From Tetrapyrgos nigripes (Eukaryota > Basidiomycota > Agaricomycetes > Agaricales > Campanellaceae), in the NCBI GenBank assembly GCA_013368315.1, contig JAACJM010000126.1, forward strand, positions 62,001 through 126,000: a stretch of DNA of 64,000 nucleotides, written 5' to 3'. A program made the translations under genes and the position numbers. The notes beneath the pieces are model-generated. The model had not been told where the DNA came from, searched no databases, and saw only the letters and a list, made by a program, of their open reading frames with translations. The number at the start of each line of letters is the position of its first letter. Position 1 is the first letter of the stretch. Of this stretch, positions 42,965 through 55,791 are shown piece by piece.

Positions 42965-45900
42965 ATTCAATGGCCAACTGTTATTCAAGGAGCTCGGACT
43001 ATCTTCACGAGGAGAATGTGGGACAGCGCTTGGGGGCGGCAAAGGAACAAGGCCCAAAGGGGAAGCGTTGATTATGTCGGCGACTGCCAGTCAATCAGGA
43101 AATGGAGGAATATACTGTCCACTTCAGCAAGGTCGGCGTTGTAAGAACGAGGCCCTGATAATTGTCTCTGGATTCACAAAGACAGATCAAGTCACGCTGG
43201 ATGGTAGGAATGGTACATAAATCCACATTGATTCTACAAACTACTTTCTAGTTCTGTCTTCTCAGCGATTGGGAAGAAACGTGAACTAGTGTTCTAACGC
43301 GAATTCTTTCATCGCCTGCTTCATTTTCATTGGGATTTTACTGGAAATTTGGTATGAGGGTTAATACCATACATTATCGTTGACAGTTCATACGTTGTAC
43401 ATAGTGTATCATTCATTTATTTTGTTACGAAACGTCACATTTTCCTCGCACATTCACCTATATAACTAATTGTATCAATAGAAATAAGCTGACCTTAAGT
43501 CATGGAACCGGAATATTATGATTCTTCGAATTGAATGGTATAAGGCAAGTATAAGGTCAGTCAGAATGTTAGAAAGGGACGTGGATAGGGGGGGGGGGCG
43601 AAGCTAATCACGTGCCTCATTTAGGGCTGGTTCGCCGTTGACATCGTTGCGTTTAACATTGGTTTAACGGTTCCGATTTTTGGCACATACGACATGAGAA
43701 GCATTCCCAGGCCGTCTACGCCAAATTACTGGACGAATTGATGTAGTGTATGTTAGAATTCCCGATACTTTAGTATAAAGGGAGTGTATGGAGGTCATAT
43801 AAATCCGTGAAGAGCTTATATAAGTCATTTGCTAAGCAGCTTTTCGGCCGAGCAGCCTGTCTCGGTTCACGTGCCGTGCCAAACACACGCGTCGCGACTG
43901 TTGTTCATTATTTGTCGAACGTTTTGAGGTTCAACGAACAGTTCGGCTATAAAAGAGCGTTGACTGTGTACTCCGCCTCAGGGGCTGCCACCCATCGGTC
44001 AAGTGCAAAATCCGCGTTGTGTTTTTCAGACGTATTTAGGGGTATACTCTGCTGCAGCAAATGTTCTTCCATAGCTATGGTGCCTGTGGGGGGCTATAGA
44101 GCTCTGCGGGTCATTATATGCCCATGAGCGATCATTCCCAACCCCAAAAAGTACACTACACGCTGTTGTTGCCCCTAGCACCCTAACTTTATCCTCTCTA
44201 GGAACCCATATGTTGCTCTTGCACCTTCTACCTTCATCTTGATCAATTTGGTCTACCGGGTTCGCACTTTTTTTTGGAAGGCTTTGGCGCTGCTCGTGTG
44301 GCATCACCGCCAACTGCAAACCCGAATCCTCATGCACCAAAGGAGGTCTATTCGCAGCCAGAGAGACCCCTTGCTATACATAAGCGTAAGTCTGTCCAGT
44401 CTAGGTTACAGTTGCGGCGTGATTGACTTCACCAACCTAGTATTATCCAAGGATAGGGCGTACGCGTATATGACGCGCCTTCATAATGGGTCGTTCGTTC
44501 GAGTTGTAGTGGCTGACTGACGTTACAAGCATTGTTGTTGTGAACATATTTCCTGTAAACGTTTTAAGTAGACATTATCGATATCTAACGTTTTGTAGCG
44601 CGTACGGTCCTTGAATTGGTCACTTTACTGAATGGATTCTGTGTATCGATCGTTTAATTGCAAGCCGTTGAAGATCAATTGTACTGTTTTCCATCCAACT
44701 GCCACTGTCTGCTGCACTTATAAATCCTCCGTGTCAGCTTCTCAATGTTGCGACTGACTGTGGTTCTCAATGGTCGAAAATTCTGCAACGGTAACAGACG
44801 TCCGATATTGCGCTGCGTTCCGACTGGCTACAGGCACGTGGTGCAGGCACTCCATAGAGTCTACCTCAGTCAGTGCACCCCTAATGTTTTTGTCTTGGAG
44901 TTATCACTTTGATTTTTCCAGTCTACAGCAGTATCGGGTTTGGCGGCCCTCCAGCGCTGCGCTATGCTAAATTCGAACTAAGGTAGGCGACACCAGGAAT
45001 GCACATGTTCATGTCAGCATGTTCAGCGCCAACAATGAGCTCGTATCCTCTTCCTCACATCATCATATATACCAATTTTGATTCCGGAGAGGTGTTTGGG
45101 ATGATCCTTGGACAGTTCCCCGCAATCAGAAATTTAATATCCCCTCTCAATACCAAGTTAATATCCCAAAAATATGTTTGTGTCTAAAAAGCTTCCAAAT
45201 GCTTTTTCGGAGCTCCTGGCAAGTTTTAGTTTTTTTGGACCTCTGCTTTTGGCGCATTACATAATACAGATAAGATAGGTGATATACCATATATAGTAAT
45301 AATATTATGTAATCACGGCACCTCGTGAGGCACTCAACCCAGACCTGCCCTACCCTGCCCTACCCCTTGAGAATGTACGTTTTCTAGCATCCGACTGAGC
45401 CATTTACGGGCTGTATTCGTCATAGCACTCATATACTGGGAGAAATATGGCTCCAGGACCGGCCCACTCCTCCAGACCCAAAAAATTTTCGAGTCTCCAC
45501 GAAAACCCTTCCTATGGCGGCTTACTAAGTGCTTATATAATCATGTACGTTCCTAGTGTCGCCTACCTTAATATTTCTTTCTGTCGGATCACACCAGGAC
45601 AAAGCTAGAAACACAGACCCACGGATCACTCCGGTCCAAACCCGTTTATCAGATGGATAGACAGGACCGTTTAAGCATAACCACAAGCAGAAGTCGAGTG
45701 TAATAAACTCAACCTCATTTCATTCCGCCTCGTAATCTAGGTCTGTAAGTACGAGTAAAAGTGAAGTATAAAGCTAGTGGCTCAAGTGCTCACCTCTGTT
45801 CTTAAGTGGATTAGAAGTCTATATAGTGTCCTATACGTGTTCTATGAGAGAGAGATGAAAAACAAAGAAATAAGTAGCCGTGAAGTAACTGTGATGCGTC

Positions 45901-47118
45901 AGCCCCTATTCACGGTATAGTCTTATCACATTCTGACATTGTAAAGTCCTAGACGAGAGCGGGAAAGTGACCTACAAGAACGGGATATTGGTCTACGATG
46001 ACGAAAAATTGCAAGCTTGGAGACAGTCAAATGTCAAAAAACGGAAGAAGCACCTTCAGGCAGGTTAGCGCCCAAGCTTGATAGGCTTACGCTTGTGTAG
46101 TGATGGAGGTGGGGACGTCCCAGACGAATTGCGTAAAGGTGCCGCCGGAGGAGGGGATACAAATTTGAGATCTCCTAACGACTTCTCGGTCGCTACTGAG
46201 ATGTACGATACACATGGCAATCAATTACAAACTAGGCTACAAACATTGTAAACAGACTACTACACAATATAACACATCTGCGCTAATGCTATTTCGAGCC
46301 GTAATTTACGCGCAGAAAAAATATGAAAAAGAGCATGAAAATTAATACATCACCAAAAAGTCCTCAACAATACTATTCCATACCAAGAAGCTGGCCACCA
46401 TAGCGTATTTTGAGGATTCCACCCAGCTCACAGCACCTACAGACTTAAAATTTGCGACTATAGGTAGTATAGGTTCTCATCTAAAAGATATGTGTGCCCC
46501 AGATTTTTAAGTGTGGTGATGCGAGCTCAGCGAATATTTTGCGGAGACAGGTCCCAAATCAGCGAAAACCAGGAAGCTGGCCATGCGTGAGAAAATTTGT
46601 AAGCAGCTGGGCCGCGTCACCTACCTGGTCTTCGTTTGCCGTGTATTCGTGCTAGTGTCCTCCTCGTACTACAACAGGTGGTCGGAGCTGAGGTCTGAAG
46701 GTATTTCCATCCATCCTGAATTCTCAGAAATGCTAGAATTGATAATCACCTCAGATATTTCCCGGGATTGGCCAAAGCATGCACACCACTATCTACAGCA
46801 CCTAGTATTATGACACGCAGCCGTTCCAGCCGTTCCAGCCCTCAAATCTTTTCAGCCTTGACGAGGTGGGGATCTGCTTGAATAAAAACCGAATGGGATG
46901 TCGGGGAAAGGAGATCTTAGTGTTATGAGCGGTGAGAGGTATGTTATTAGCACATCATCTCCTTCTGTGCGTTGTACTGACTTACATCCCGTTTGAGACT
47001 CAGGTCTGGTAAACCTGTCGACCCTGTCATCTCTACCGAGTCACCAAATGGCGATATGAACGAACTGGCTACGAAATAGTTCATCTGTATTCATATATCT
47101 GTACAGTCAATGCAATTG
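42965..47118. other. Gene-poor 4.1-kb region with transposon debris
   Basis: No credible gene. Open frames (e.g. 43807-44127 plus, 46583-46813 plus) have no recognisable sequence. It holds a long G-run near 43588-43600, the TA-flanked element at 44981-45568 and the direct words CTGCCCTACC repeated near 45345-45365. This, with the adjacent transposase, looks like a repeat-rich island. Confidence 0.5.
44981..45568. mobile_element. TA-flanked inverted-repeat element (Tc1/mariner-type MITE), 588 bp
   Basis: The ends are 27-bp inverted repeats with three mismatches: AGGTAGGCGACACCAGGAAT continuing to GCACATG on the left, and the reverse complement of AGGTAGGCGACACTAGGAAC continuing to GTACATG on the right. 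Each end is directly flanked by TA (44979-44980 and 45569-45570), the target duplication typical of Tc1/mariner/pogo elements. The interior has no transposase and is AT-rich in places. A nearby pogo-type transposase (47119-49703) is a possible source of activity, but the link is not shown. Confidence 0.75.
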
Positions 47119-49703
47119 TTACACCAAATCTTTTGGTTTCTTTACTCCGTGCTTCTTCAGATACTCGTCCAGCGCTATGCATTTGTCAATGCTCTGCAAG
47201 TCCTGCCATGTCACATCACCATCAACCCAGGAAACTTCAAACATAAGCTTGCCCCATGACCTTTGGTGCTGAAGAATGCAGTTTATGATGCACTCCTCTG
47301 ACGAATTACTGTCAGTTTCGCTATCACTGCCACCTTCATCTACCTCTTCGACGGGACTCTCTTCGCCTTCAAGAACCTCTTCAGCCGAATTGATGTCACT
47401 GGCCGATTCTCGTCGACTTGCAGGAATTTCGTCTTCGCTCTCTACTATGGATGCGGGATCTTCAGTTGCATTGGTGTCATTTTGTTTTTGAACAGGTTTG
47501 GGTCTGGGTCTTGGCCTTGGCCTTTGGTGTGCTGGGGCAATAACCGGGATTCCGGAGTCATCATCTTGAGAACTTGATGATGTGTCACTGGCTGCTCCCC
47601 AATCAAACTCTTCTCCATCATCCAAGATACTAACCACTTGGGTAGCCCCTCTTCCTCTCCCTCGCCCTCGCCTTGTCCCTGTCCCTGTCCCCGGCCTCTT
47701 GTTCCTCTACCTCTAGCCCCACCTCTTGCTCCACCCCTCCCACGCCGTCGACCCACACTGATCTGAGCAGCTGCACCTTCCTTTTCAAGTCATTTGCCTT
47801 CCTTTATCTTCTCCTTTTCCACTCTTTTCCTTTCTTTTTCCTCTGCCACTTGTCTCTGCTTCTCTGCCCGTTCACATGCTTTCTGTTCCTGAGCTGCCTT
47901 CTTCTCAGCATCTTTTGCAGCCTTGTCCAGTCCCTTTTCGTGAGCTTTGATGGCTGCCTTGATTTTCTTGAACTTTGGCTGCAATTCCTTAAACACATCC
48001 TTCATTTTTGCCCCCCATGTGCTCCGAGCCAGAGCATCCAGCATCTCTATTGACGTCATCAACTGAGCTCCTTCAAAATAGACCGTCTTCTTCTTTGTGG
48101 TCCGATCAAATGCTCGTTTCCGAAGATCCGCATTCTCGACTTCCATCAGCTTCATATGCACATACATCTCTGACATACCCTCAACACACTTCTCGACAAG
48201 GACCCGAAGCTCTTCATTTTCGAGTATCACATTTGCGCGCGTGGCATTTTTTCGTCGTTTCTTCGGCAACTCCACACTGAGTCCGGTCACTGAGGGTTCA
48301 ACAGGATGGTCATCTGAAGATGGTGTCTGACTTGAGTCAATGACAGGTGTCAAGAAAGAGGGAAAGCGCGGAGGGATTGGAAGAGCTGCTTTAGTGGTGG
48401 TGTTTTTGGATGGCTCCATCATATCAGGGGTGATGACGTTACGGTTCAGTGGATGGATACCACACGCTGCAAATGCAGAGATAACGTTGGGTGGAGTGAT
48501 CGAACTTCCGCGAGCTGCAGCATAGTAGAAAAGTACATTGTATTTGTCAATATCGACAGCCCGATGTGCTAGAATGGTCATCAGTATCACATATGGAAAT
48601 GAAAACAGAATAAGGCATACCCAGCTTCGTGACTAATGATTTCCACTTCTTTGCCACTGGGCCGAAAACTCCAACATTGCAGGGCTGCAAGGCATGGGTA
48701 GTATGAGGTGGCAAACAAATCACGAGAATCCGATGCTCTTCTGCAAAATTGCAGAACCGAAATGTACAGTGGGAATTGTGACCGTCAAGGATGAGAAGCC
48801 GCCATTTGATTTGATCTTCAAGACTGGGATCAGGTCTTGTGTTGGGCTCAAAATCTTTTTCAAGCCACATTGCACCGAGTTGTTGATCAGTCCAGCCATT
48901 CGGAGAGGTAGAGATGCTAAACAAGAGGTAGGCTTTAGAGTGCTGAAACGTACACAAGAAACTTGGGATACTCACCTGGCGCCATCTGGATTGTTCTCTC
49001 CCCATCCCAGATCTCTTTTCACAGCCTCAAAGATGAAAGAAGGATATAGACATTTGCCACTAGCATTGACAGCCTCGATGATGGTAATCAAGTCGCGATT
49101 CCCGCTATGGACAGAGTACACAGACTTTTGGTCTCGGTCAACCAAAGCCTTGATCCTTGCTCCGACACCCAATTGAATCCCCTTTTCATCCATGTTCCAT
49201 ATATCCTGAGGCTCGATATGATATTCCACAATGACCGACTCTAGCAGATCGAAGTATTCATTGACCAATTTGGCGTTGAGTGCCTTCGCTCTGCATGCTT
49301 CCAGGGATGTTGTAAGCTTGAGTTTGAGGTTGGGACAGCGGTCAACGAAACGCCTCGGCCACGTCGTTCTGAGTTCTCGACCACAGATATACGCAGCATA
49401 AGTACCCAACAGAGAAAGTGTCAGAGGAACGCCTCGTCGAGCTCTGACACTTGCCCATTCTTCCACTACTTTCTCCTGCGCATTTGACAGATTCTGCTGA
49501 TGTTCATGGGCTTCTCTATGGGTGGGCACTCCTTTTAGACGTGTACCAAGTGTGGCTCGTGGGACTTTGTAAAACTTTGCAACAGCACGCTGGGATCGGC
49601 GAGGGTCTTGTAACATGGCATCAACAGCATACTGGAGTCGCTCCTCTTGGCTGGCATCGGGATCGTCGAGTATATCAAGGTTAAGAGGTGGTTTAGGCGG
49701 CAT
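47119..49703 (-). pseudogene. Decayed pogo/CENP-B-type DDE transposase with chromodomain-like tail
   Basis: Minus strand from ATG 49703; exons 49703-48976, 48916-48621, 48568 onward. N-terminal helix-turn-helix (SQRAVAKFYKVPRATLGTRL), CENP-B-type second HTH (EEWASVRARRGVPLTLSLL), then the DDE core: IWNMDEKGIQLG (Asp 1), LLILDGHNSHCTF (Asp 2), and ALQPCNVGVFGPVAKKW, where the third acidic residue is Asn. Then HPLNRNVITPDMM, a Lys/Glu coiled coil and Arg-Gly repeats. The tail has an acidic Ser-rich linker and a chromodomain-like ILQHQRSWGKLMFEVSWVDG followed by DVTWQDL. Lesions: an in-frame TGA at about 47792-47790, and a one-base frame change in the Arg-Gly repeat near 47660-47690. Element ends were not found. 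Confidence 0.85.
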
Positions 49704-50721
49704 TGGGAAAGAATGGGAGTACAAGGGGTAGAGGTCAGCCCGCAGCTTGCAGCACACTCCTAACGATTCGGACGGTTGTTAAATCATGTCAAGCGGTGGT
49801 ATATTACACTAATCTGACGTTACAGCTAGTGCAATGTGCTAAAGGTCCGAAGAGAGATGTTGGTCTTTTCCGACAAAAACCCCGCATAAAGATGTTCCCT
49901 AAGCAGACATTCTGCGAGACAATCACCATGAGTCCCGCCCAAAAAGGTAGCTTGAAGGTATGTTTACGCACCTCTGACAGCGTTTGGCCGTAGTGTTATT
50001 CAGTCCTACCCTAAGCCTTCTTGTCGTAGCCGTTGCACATGAGGCCGATTTAGAGAATGGAGGCTGCTGGAGCATCAAAAAAAAGGTTAAAAATCGAAGA
50101 CATGCAATAACGCACTGAGAGAGATATTGAGACTAAGACTGCCAAGTCTCATTGTGTTCTGAAGTCTTTTGAGCATGGGAGACGCTGGACAAGGAGGGTT
50201 CTTGAGAACTATGTGGAGGAGCAGTCATTCAGGTAGATTGCACCCATAGGACGAGGAGGTGTATGTGAAGGCAAGAGAAGCCGTTGTGATAGAAGCGCGG
50301 GCACGAGGGCGTTAATGAAGTGCAAAAAGAACGTAATAGAAGGAGATAGTGCTGAGCTACGGCTGAGAGGTCTGTCCTGTGTCCTTGCTTACCTAAGGAT
50401 TTTACGTCATTTCCATCAGATCACGTCAAACTCTGCCGATATCTCAGCTCTCACTGCACACCTCTAAACGAGGTTTTGTATGCAAAGAGGAAGGACATAG
50501 TAGTCTACTTTGAGCCCCCAGGCGTTGTCCCGGACCTCTCCCTTTCAAAGATATTCTACAAGTGGCCAGCTTCCTAGTGTGGCCAGCTTCTTGGTACAGA
50601 ATAGTATTTCGAGTCTTCGCGAGCAAAACTTACATTTTAAAATTTTACTTCACGACTGTCTACTATAAGCTTTTTTTTTTGATCTTTTCTGCCCGCATCT
50701 CAATCACAAATAGAAATCTTC
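49704..50721. other. Intergenic region beside the transposase
   Basis: No gene supported. It may include the element's 5' end, but no matching inverted repeat was found by eye. Confidence 0.4.
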
Positions 50722-52073
50722 TCATTCCCATCCATTCTCGTCAACCTGGTCTCCTGTTGGCCCATCTCCAGACTGTTCTCCTGTTGGTCCATCTCCAGAC
50801 TGTTCTCCTGCTGGCCCATCCTTAGACCCATTACTAAGCTCCATCTCCTGAACCCCCAATGTATTCAAAAGCTGACAATACTCCTTCCCACCGAACTGCC
50901 CTTCCAGATACATCTTATCGACATTCTGAGGAACACCTTTTTTGGCTGAATACTTGGGGATTTTGCTGCACGGTATGTTCGCCACTAATGCCACAGGTTT
51001 CATATTCTTTTTGAGCCAGTCTTCACGCAGGACGGCGTATTGCCAAAAGTTTGGTGTTAGGTCTGTGTCTAAACGATAATATGTGTGGGTAAGAGAATAT
51101 CTTCGAATTTGTGGCTCTACTCTGATTCTGGTTCATGGCTACTTACCGTCTGGTGTATCCATAGGTCTATGGGGTAGTATTCGATGTAAACTACATAAGC
51201 ATTTGAGTGAGTCTGAGCTCAAATTTACTTACCCTTCGATAATGTCATTGGACTTGTAGCGGTTCATTCCCCCGTCGTAGATACTGAGATCCTTGGAACT
51301 TTGAGAGTTTTTCTTTTTATCCCATGTTTTGTCCAGGTTATTGCTCACAAACTGTTATCGATTGGACATCAACAATAGGGTGCGTGCCATAAGTAGCAAG
51401 AAACAAATTGGCCTACATACTCTGTTCCATTCTGTATCTTTCTTCTCAAAGCGGGATACACTTGCAGCACCACTGTAAAGCTCAATGTCAGTAAGGAAAA
51501 ATGGGGTCAGTCAACGAAAAACCTCTTACGTTTGACCTTCTAGCTGAAACCCTATCACGAGAGTAGATCAAAACCATAACAAACAAACTGCCCGCTCGCA
51601 AAGAGACTATTAGCAAAATACCCTGCTCCTTCCACATTTCCATCTTTTGTTATCTGTCCTCCATCTTTCCCGGGATTAAAGTCCCCCACCTTATCGGGAG
51701 ATATGATGAGATTTGTTTTCATGATTGCCTTTGCGACATCTAGTTTCTCTGTTCCGTGGAAGACGTAGATGTTTTCTTTGGCGGATGGTTGGCGCTCGGA
51801 TGAAATTGTAGTTGGTCGTGGTTTTAAAGCTCGTCGAGAGATGGTGCGGTTCTCAATCGGCGATCGCGACGCGTTGACCTGGGTCTCGGTCGCGTAGGAT
51901 GTTACGAGCTATTCAACCATAATCCAAGTATGTGTAAGTAATGGTTCGCTCAGACAAGGATTATGTAGACTTACACTTTCCGAATCATCTATAGGCACCG
52001 CTTGTACGGCGAGTACAGTGACAATCATTACTACCATGATGCCTAGCGTCTTCCACATAACTTGTCGAGACAT
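50722..52073 (-). CDS. Secreted protein with ADP-ribosyltransferase-like sequence features
   Basis: Minus-strand gene read from ATG 52073; exons include 52073-51975 and 51908 onward, ending with the stop at 50722. A signal peptide (MWKTLGIMVVMIVTVLAVQA) is followed by a Ser/Thr/Arg-rich linker. The domain begins NIYVFHGTEKLDVAKAIM, continues GDFNPGKDGGQ, then GGMNRYKSNDIIEG and TPNFWQYAVLRE. This order (FHGT, GDxNPG, a D-x-I-x-x-G strand, then W/Q-Y-A) looks like fungal ART-superfamily domains, but the catalytic residues could not be set, so activity is uncertain. The C-terminus has a 9-residue repeat (GEQSGDGPT) about 2.5 times. The exon junction near 51560-51625 needs a weak GTCTCT donor to stay in frame, so a frameshift is not excluded. 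A TATAAATA lies about 270 bases upstream, hinting at a leader intron. Confidence 0.55.
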
Positions 52074-53409
52074 GGATAATGATTGAGAGATGATGACGAT
52101 GATAAGCCTGTTAACGGTGCGTAGCAAGTAGCGAGTCGTATATTGAATCGGATGTAAGTATGAGTTGTAAGGCCCTTTGGTGACCTGAGAAAGGGCAAGC
52201 GCTTGAGTATCCACTCATTCACTAGGCCCAATCGTAGGTTTCACGCACCAGAACAAAAGGGAGGTTGAGGAAGGATAATAGCAAGGCAAGAGAATGAATA
52301 GGAGGACCAGCCTGAAGTTCGATCGCAAAGACTAAACAGATATTTATACGATCACTCTCGGACATGTTGGGTAGGGGCTGGTACTTGATTCACCATGACA
52401 CCATGGAAACTCGGGAAAAATAAGTAAGTACTGCTCATAAATAAACGATTATGCACTTCTATAGAACTTGGAGGCCTGTAAAGTAGTCGAGACGACTTGA
52501 ACTTCATATGTAACCGTCAGTATTTCGATGCCAAATCAATGCTGGCTTCAACATCGGCAGTGAGCGGTAGTAAGCAATAGGTACTGGGACTTGTTACCAA
52601 ATTTACGGATCAATTGTACCTATTGATAAGAGGGAAGGGTACCAGATGGTTTGAACAGGGCAGTTGATCGGTGTACGGGTACGTACTCGTATAGCAAATG
52701 TACAACCGGAACAGCCGAATACTCCCCAGGTGGACGTAGCTTTACTGACGACTCGGATTGCCGCTGTGAAGAGGCAACAGCGTTGCAATCATTGTGGGTC
52801 ACCTTGGTATCGTGCCACCACTCTCGCGCACAAATACACAAATAGCTTTCGGCAAAGAGTGGGGTTGAATCTACCGTTCGTAACTATTTACTACCGTGAC
52901 TCGATTTTTGCAACCTGTATCATCCTCCGCCGCCGGGCAACACCATTCTCGCGCACAAATAGTTTTCAATGGAGAGGGGAGACAGTGGCAGGTTGCCGTT
53001 CTTCTCATATTTTTAAGAGCGCTATACAAGTCTATCATAACTGGTCCTAACTGGCACAGAAATGAGCTGAGACTGTCGACTTGATTCGTCGTATTGGCGA
53101 CTCTTGTGTAGAAACAACGGCAGTGTTCTGCCTTTTGAAAAAGCCTCAACGCATTGCCGTCCTCGGTACGTCCCGCCACAATCCATGCAGCTCACTTCAA
53201 CAAGGATCTGATGGCGAACTCTTCTCCCGATAACGATCCCGCGGATAAGGCGATTGGTACAACGAGCTTCGCTCGGGCACCGCCTCCACGTGTGCTTAGA
53301 AAGAAATTACATTGGTGTTTTGACGCCGTTATCGGGCAATCTCCCCGCCTTAAAAAGCCCAATGCCTCCATCCATAGCTTTACTCGGTCGACGCTAACAC
53401 AGACATAGG

Positions 53410-53637
53410 TAGGGCTCCGCACTGTACAGTAATACTGGGTTGTACTGGATAGTACGGGTTTTTTCTTTGAAGAAAATGTCAAGCAGACTTAAAAAAGTAC
53501 ACGTGTCTCTACTTTCTACTGAACAGGCTCTAAGATTATCCGTCCAGTACCCGTACCCGTACTAATTCTTGCAGCAACCGTACCCGTCATATGATGCCCG
53601 TACAACCGTATGAGTACTGGGACGGTGCGGAGCCCTA
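53410..53637. mobile_element. Short inverted-repeat element (hAT-like MITE?), 228 bp
   Basis: Ends match as inverted repeats: TAGGGCTCCGCACTGTAC on the left and the reverse complement of GGACGGTGCGGAGCCCTA on the right. The interior is full of CCCGTACCCGTA-type words. No protein. An exact target duplication was not found. A related end (TACTGGGACGGCGCGAAG) occurs at about 26540. Confidence 0.55.
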
Positions 53638-55528
53638 TACCTAAGACACAGGCCTGGTTCGCCAAACGCCCAGATGAATCCTGTTATTCGAGTCACCGAA
53701 GCGTTCAAATAACCCAGCTTCCCGCTTCACGACCCCATATAAAGGTTAATTTTTATATGAAGGAGGTGGGCCACCACTGCGTGTGGCAATGGTGAGCCGG
53801 AAATTAGTAAGAAAATTAGAGAAAATCATGAGTTAAGCGTAACCACACCGCAAAGCTGAGCCTGTAATAACAAGTCACTAAAGTTGCCTCCTACATGGCA
53901 TTTTTCTTTTCTCACTGCCAAGGGTCTGAATGACACGATTAAGTAGCAAATGCGTGAAGAAATGTACCAGCGGGTGGCAAGGACCGTGATGCCGGCAATT
54001 GCCGAAACGCGGAACCGAGCCGGTATGTACAATTTACCGTGTCAGTGTGTCGCCGTGCCATCAGTAAAAATTCTAAGTCATTTTCAAAGTCATTCCATGA
54101 CTATTTTGAGTTATAAAGACCTAAACACAACCATCTAAAGTAAGCACTTATCAAAATGCGAGTTACAACTTGATTTTGAGCAAGAACCGGCAATGTCTGA
54201 ATATCCAGACAGTGTAAACATAAGTATCTGCAAAGGAGATTCAACTAGAATATCAAGGGTACTCATCCAGAGGCCTGTAGCCTCAGTCAAAACCCATTTT
54301 GACTCTAAATGACTGAAGCTTTGAAGAGCTTTGACTTGTTTGATGGGCGAGTCGGTCGAGGACTGGCATGCAGATCTATCGGGGAGGCACGCCAATCATA
54401 TGTACCGACGTGTCGCCCAACGTGCCACCAAGCCAATGTACATAAGACATTTCTTAACCTTTTCCAACTTATTATGAGCTCTGTTGATGTGGTGGTAGAC
54501 CCAAACTCATTACATCCATACAAATAATTCATGCAGAGATAATTCCCTCACAAAAAGCACTGAGTGGGAAGCTACAAGCAGCAAACTCGAGGAAAACCTA
54601 CCCCACAAACCAAATGGAGTAAATTGGCTCTGCATGGAAACAAGTTCATTTTCATACATATGTATGTGCATTTTGAAGCCTTATAGTGTAGCAGAAACAT
54701 GCTATATATTCTGAGATAATACCAGCGTGACATTAACACTCAAACATACCAGGATTCTCTGCCAAAAAGAGTGAACTGAAAACGACATCGAAAGTGGATG
54801 GATAGCCGAGATACGGGAACACTCCTAAAGTCCGTCGGCAAATCGTGTGAATGACACGGCGACCCGCCACTGGCACGCCAGACCGACACGGTAAATTCTC
54901 ACCACCGCATAGAATACAATACTTACAGCATTTATAGCTACTAGCAGAAAGCAGCAACGAACAAAGAGATATTGGAACAAGAACAAAGACACAGCCTACT
55001 GCAAATGCTATAGGTACCAGTGGTATGGAGTATTCTATTCTTTCTTCCACCTTTCTATGAGTGACTCTACGAGCGCTCAGTAATCACTGGCTTCATTTCT
55101 TATTCATCTAAGTACTCTACCTCTTATGAAGAACACGTCTCACTGTCATCGTAACTATCTATTAGGTTGCTATTAGGATCTCCAGGCAAAAGTACGACAT
55201 CCATGGTAAACTGCAGCTCCACCCTACGATCGCGCAGTACACCGCAGAACAAGGTATGACTCATCTTGTCAACCTTCAAGACGGAGAAACGCGCCTATAC
55301 TTCCCATTTATAGAATTTCCTAACCATCTTTGCGAGGTCATTAGATTAATATCACGAGATATAATAAGACCTTTCAAGTCAAGGCTTGGGACGGATGGGA
55401 TGCGGGACCTGACACAGATTCATGCTATGCCAATTGATACTAACTGATTGATAAGACTACTCGTAAGGAAGCAAATTCAATAGGTCAATCGATTACCCAG
55501 CTTGGGACTTTTGTGGCTGGCAAGCGCC

Positions 55529-55536
55529 TATAAAAG
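55529..55536 (+). promoter_or_regulatory. TATA box, probable promoter of the Ser/Thr-rich protein gene
   Basis: TATAAAAG about 260 bases before the ATG at 55792, implying a leader of roughly 230 bases (or one with an intron). The region after it is pyrimidine-rich, as often seen upstream of fungal starts. Confidence 0.4.
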
Positions 55537-55791
55537 CTACCCGTACTGTGGTTTTCCTCAGACACTAACCGTCCTTCATTAGTCGATCGTCTCTCCTCTT
55601 CTCCCTCCCTTCAATTTGTCTGAACGGGCTGGTCCCTGTCCATTCTACTCTGCTTTACTTCACTTCATTGCAGCATCATTGGCCGGTCCTCTAACTGCTG
55701 CATTCAACCTCATTACCCTACTCTTCTTCGACCCAGTTTTTGAATCCCCATTCCTTTCATTATCCCTCCGCCTCACGAATTGCGAATCACG

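Larger units (their letters stand above)
52074..55791. other. Gene-poor 3.7-kb region
   Basis: Only repeats and unrecognised frames. Seen: the direct word ATTCTCGCGCACAAATA near 52955 (CTCTCGCGCACAAATA near 52820), CGGGTACG/CCCGTACC-rich tracts (52670-52700, 53540-53600), and the inverted-repeat element at 53410-53637. A 105-codon minus frame at 54733-55050 has a hydrophobic start and many cysteines but no other support. The last 260 bases are the promoter and leader of the next gene, with a TATAAAAG box at 55529-55536. Confidence 0.45.

Noticed and set aside
43807..44127. 106-codon plus frame after a TATATAAG box, considered as an LTR or gene
   Set aside because: No matching second LTR, no primer-binding site and no protein family seen.
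46040..46160. Minus-strand segment reading GGTFTQFVWDVP as a possible 3' exon
   Set aside because: About 25 residues only, with no upstream partner exon or family match.
54733..55050. 105-codon minus frame with hydrophobic start and many cysteines
   Set aside because: Looks a little like a small secreted Cys-rich protein, but no splice, promoter or homology support was visible in a repeat-rich region.
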